Source: Owenia fusiformis
Lineage: Eukaryota; Annelida; Polychaeta; Sabellida; Oweniidae
DNA length: 64,000 bases
Assembly: GCA_903813345.2 (NCBI GenBank)
Contig: CAIIXF020000001.1
Span: 39,585,366-39,649,365, forward strand
Direction: 5' to 3'
The notes under the pieces: model-generated
What the model was told of the DNA's origin: nothing
Databases searched by the model: none
What the model saw: the letters and a program-made list of their open reading frames with translations, nothing else
Program-made: the position numbers and the translations under genes
Part shown: piece by piece, positions 62,101 to 64,000 of the stretch
How the letters are laid out: each line of letters opens with the position of its first letter
Position numbering within the stretch: position 1 is the first letter of the stretch

Positions 62101-62848
62101 CATCTCCCTCAGCATTAACAAAATCATGTCGAGCTATAATAGGGATTTCTTCAGATATATAGATAAGTAAGCCACGATTTTTAGCCGAGTAAATTGGAGG
62201 ATGGAAATTAGGAATGGAAAAACGATTGGTAATTTCATCTTGGGTAAAGGTTCCGACTTCACAGAGACCTACAACTTGGCAATCTTCTGTTAAGATACGT
62301 GTTTTAAGAGCATCAAACCGAGCGCCAAATTGAGCACTGATGCTATTTATGTTGGAGAACAAAAATTTTACAGTTGACCAGTTATGAGGTCCAGGATGTG
62401 ATTCTATGTCGCCACTTAAAATAAGTAAGGATTCAATGGTGTTGGGTATATAGCAAAGTTGAGGAGTAAAAACAATGATAAGAAGCACAAATGAAGTGAT
62501 AACATATATCATATTACGCAAACTATATGAAGTTGCACTACATGCAACTTGGACATAATTGATAATACTTAAGACTAGGAAGCCCATAATATTTATATAA
62601 ACAATAAACACAGTTATGAGTACTAAGGAAATCATATGCGGTGAGAGATTAAGCAATAAACCATTGACCGTTGTAAGGAGCAATAGTAATCCAGTCAATA
62701 GTTGAAAGAGTACTTGAAGCATTTGGCATTTACTAGGTTTGGGAGAGTCAAGTAATTTATTTGTACTGCAGATACTACTGAATAGACCAATGGCTCTACG
62801 CCAAGATTGAGTATCTATGCCCATTGCCTTATTAAGGACAGGGTGCAT
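59135..62848 (-). CDS. LINE ORF2: membrane-like N-terminus, 2A-like motif, AP endonuclease and reverse transcriptase
   Basis: 1237 residues in one open frame. Residues 43-66, 72-97 and 113-130 are hydrophobic. They lead into LLILSGDIESHPGP (141-154), which resembles the 2A ribosome-skipping motif DxExNPGP with His in place of Asn. Next comes the apurinic-type endonuclease: FLFSNINSIS (162-171), LCEVGT (195-200), YRSPS (268-272), NGDFNARN (304-311), SCIDLLITN (352-360) and GNTDHSTL (375-382). The reverse transcriptase has KALGPDKLS (617-625), NYRPITLLS (676-684), FLDISAAFDTLPH (746-758), GVPQGSILGPLLFLVYINDL (807-826) and the catalytic YADD (837-840). A C-terminal CKCGF...HVIFNC cysteine-histidine cluster lies at 1157-1173. 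All catalytic residues I can check are present. The first ATG lies inside a palindrome arm; Met9 (MGIDTQSW) is an alternative start. Confidence 0.93.
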   Translation of the reverse strand: MHPVLNKAMGIDTQSWRRAIGLFSSICSTNKLLDSPKPSKCQMLQVLFQLLTGLLLLLTTVNGLLLNLSPHMISLVLITVFIVYINIMGFLVLSIINYVQVACSATSYSLRNMIYVITSFVLLIIVFTPQLCYIPNTIESLLILSGDIESHPGPHNWSTVKFLFSNINSISAQFGARFDALKTRILTEDCQVVGLCEVGTFTQDEITNRFSIPNFHPPIYSAKNRGLLIYISEEIPIIARHDFVNAEGDALFIELKLHHKSIIYGVFYRSPSQDTQQYKAYFKRFYDTCSNILTNANADLLVINGDFNARNKIWWDADNENLSGNELNNHLQSLGFSQLIDQPTRVTNRSQSCIDLLITNQPNLISSSNVTPPIGNTDHSTLVCTSFIGTVKELPYFRRIWSYSEADVQNINDSIRNSKLDQLIENSYDMDMLCDQFTNQLYQIFTNTIPNKLIKVRSNDKPWFKPHIKTLINKRNRLHFKYRHNNNQERYQKYIDQCDIVDEEITKAKLEFESHMYEKLNSLKYGSKSYWSVISKLLFKTKVVRIPILTNQNGSSILTSTEKANLFLDHFIKNFHSDHNVDTDSVQFDLRTDSFLNILSTNDREIYEILLSLDVSKALGPDKLSNKMLKLAAPSLSKLFSKFLNKMFEMRKFPNSWKLGNIIPCHKKSDKNLVSNYRPITLLSCLSKVAERVIFKRMFDHLLTNNLLFNFQSGFLPGHSTQHQLLSILDFLTSNMDNGNDVRAVFLDISAAFDTLPHKLLLKKLHAYGFGPNIMLLIESYLTNRKVRVLIDGHESPWSASDYINSGVPQGSILGPLLFLVYINDLPDDILSKCFLYADDTSLYQPFSHDNMPECINTLQSDLNSINNWSDKWQLKFKPSKSDDLTFSSPKKNEIITPDLKLGTESIPRCASHKHLGFILDSKLSFNFHITHLAKKIDKLLNPLKALSKKLSGNHLNLMFKSFILPHFDFCDILYGCADISKLKRIDQLYYKAALICSGTIHGSSSEKVLNILNWPKLEMRRKFHRLTLMFNVQNQKVPSYVQNIFDKYKRQQPPLYLRNPTEFVLPAKRSVILKKTCIFTAISEWNKLPQQLQEIDNLSTFKSKLTLLIYPEPIISSTSLHLPRPEEISLNRTRVDLVFQSHFHAHNFTLADTPKCKCGFKSETSKHVIFNCRLRRTLLTDFEIKLNNLEIQYKKNFKTQQEKLNFFLFGSSKLNYATNITVLETSASFLQKCVSV

Positions 62849-63253
62849 GTTGGGAAATTTTCTGCATTCCTCAATTGAGTCACATGTTATTTTTCAAAGA
62901 AGAATAACTCCTTCCCCACTTTGTCTACATCTTCCAGGTTTGCACAAAGAGTGCACTTATGTGCCTAGAAAAGCCTTGTGAGAAGATTTGTTTTGTAAAA
63001 TCTATAAAAAACGAAAAAATTCAGTGAAAAAAATTTCTGAAAATTTTCTGAATCTTTTCACTGAATTTTCTTGTTTTTTATACATTTTTTCAAAACATTC
63101 TTCTCACAAGTCTTTTCTAGGCACATAAGAGCACTCTTTGTGCACAACTGGAAGATATAGACAATATGGGGAAGGAGTGATTCTTGTTTGAAAAATAACA
63201 TGTGACTCAATTGAGGAATGCAGAAAATTTCCCATCATGCACCCTGACCTTAA
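62832..63253. repeat. 422-bp near-perfect palindrome in the LINE inter-ORF region
   Basis: The left arm from 62832 (TTAAGGACAGGGTGCATG) pairs with the right arm ending at 63253 over about 205 bases at roughly 90 percent by eye, with almost no spacer around 63043. The ORF2 start codon (62848) lies in the left arm, and the mirror ATGCACCCTGACC lies at 63235-63247. It could be a foldback MITE inserted at the ORF2 start or part of the element. Confidence 0.85.
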
Positions 63254-63277
63254 GCAGTTAGCATAAGAGAAATATAC

Positions 63278-63300
63278 AAAAAAAAAAAAAAAAAAAAAAA
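63278..63300 (+). repeat. poly(A) run
   Basis: About 23 consecutive A follow the palindrome by about 25 bases (poly-T in LINE sense). It may mark the end of an inserted retro-copy or be a simple homopolymer. Confidence 0.5.
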
Positions 63301-63784
63301 TCAGGTTGAGGTATGGAAAGATGAGTACATACGCTACATTCTTCTATGTAAGTTTCATGAGGAAGAGGTAAACAAAGTGTGTAAGTGCCAAAGTGAATGA
63401 ACCTTTATTAAGACTATGACAAGTTTTTAACCTGTTAAATAATAGATGGCAACTAAGTTGCTATCTTGCAAGTGGTTCAGAGTCTGGCAGCAATAAAATA
63501 AGAAAGGACCAGTGTGTTTCACCAAGGAGGATTATTGGCTTGGTTTGCAAGGGAAAAACCTTTGTGAATGGGTCACAAAGTTTGTAAGTTGGTTCAACAA
63601 ACAAAAGGAACTGGTGTGAAAACAAATTAAGGTTTTCAGGATCACACTGTGATTACAACAAAAATTAGTGTATGAGTGTTTATAAACATTGGCACTGAGT
63701 CAACTTTGAGAAGAAAAGGTAACATGTACTTATACATGTTATAGTATTTGTATACTGACACAATTAACCCTTTGGGTTGAAAGT

Positions 63785-64000
63785 TCAGAAAAGAGATGAA
63801 ATATCATCTGTAATGTCAACCTGTTTTCTTTGATCAGATATATGTCCAATTGCCCAGATTTTACCATTGTAGGCCCATGCGTCCTTAACATTAGTTGCTT
63901 GTTTCAGGCGCCACAGGAGATTCTTGTTCAATGGGGAGAGACTTTCATGTAGAGACACTCCTGTAGATTTAAGGGACTTGCGTGTCCGGATTAGATGGTC
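63785..64000 (-). CDS. LINE ORF1 C-terminus (enters from the right edge)
   Basis: 71 codons are open from the window edge to the TGA at 63787-63785. The text LIRTRKSLKSTGVSLHESLS, then NLLWRLKQATNVKDAWAYNG and KIWAI, is the typical C-terminal end of ORF1 proteins of jockey/CR1-group elements, in which a short helix with the KxLKxxGVxVxExL pattern precedes WxxxGKIxV. The family role is nucleic-acid binding and packaging of the element RNA. Orientation and position fit the ORF2 at 59135-62848. Confidence 0.7.
   Translation of the reverse strand, partial: DHLIRTRKSLKSTGVSLHESLSPLNKNLLWRLKQATNVKDAWAYNGKIWAIGHISDQRKQVDITDDISSLF

Larger units (their letters stand above)
58941..64000 (-). mobile_element. 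non-LTR retrotransposon (CR1/L2/jockey group), nearly full length
   Basis: The minus-strand element runs from the right edge to an A-rich end at about 58941-58950. It contains the end of ORF1 (63785-64000), a 936-base inter-ORF region with a large palindrome, an intact 1237-codon ORF2 (59135-62848) and a short 3' UTR with a hairpin. Both ORF parts are free of stops and frameshifts, which suggests recent activity. It lies after the sixth exon of the metallopeptidase gene in antisense orientation. Confidence 0.85.

Overview
The window looks like nuclear DNA of an invertebrate animal. It is AT-rich and gene-poor, with many small exons bounded by GT/AG splice sites, animal protein families, and many transposons, MITEs and minisatellites. 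The phylum cannot be fixed from the sequence. A non-LTR retrotransposon with a 2A-like peptide and a tRNA-derived SINE with an (ATA)n tail would suit several marine invertebrate groups, but that is inference.

Layout. Positions 1-3359 (-) hold the N-terminal domain of a TIMP-like metalloproteinase inhibitor that runs off the left edge. Positions 5063-12218 (+) hold a complete eight-exon CRAL-TRIO protein resembling the lipid-binding half of MOSPD2. Positions 15082-16899 (-) hold the last two exons of a single-pass membrane protein with one FNIII domain, resembling FNDC4/FNDC5 (irisin precursor). Positions 17-42 kb are mostly non-coding: foldback and TIR elements, PIF/Harbinger-type MITEs, a 54-bp minisatellite and an old tandem duplication (22.1-28.5 kb against 28.8-36.8 kb). 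One or two unassigned exon-like blocks lie there. Positions 42.3-58.5 kb (+) hold a secreted zinc metallopeptidase gene with an HEFAH motif, spread over at least six exons. A two-exon 64-residue hydrophobic microprotein lies on the opposite strand in its first intron. Its second intron carries two nested minisatellites and a 7-kb block bounded by long inverted repeats. From 58.9 kb to the right edge lies a minus-strand, apparently intact LINE.

The genes do not form a pathway that can be read from the sequence. The most unusual points are: the LINE ORF2, with a membrane-like N-terminus ending in a variant 2A-like motif (H for N); a roughly 420-bp near-perfect palindrome that covers the ORF2 start; the 7-kb inverted-repeat block with repeated RFX X-box-like palindromes; a minisatellite made of nuclear-receptor-type half-sites; and the nested microprotein gene. 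Exon models were assembled by eye from splice-site phase and protein similarity and have no transcript support.
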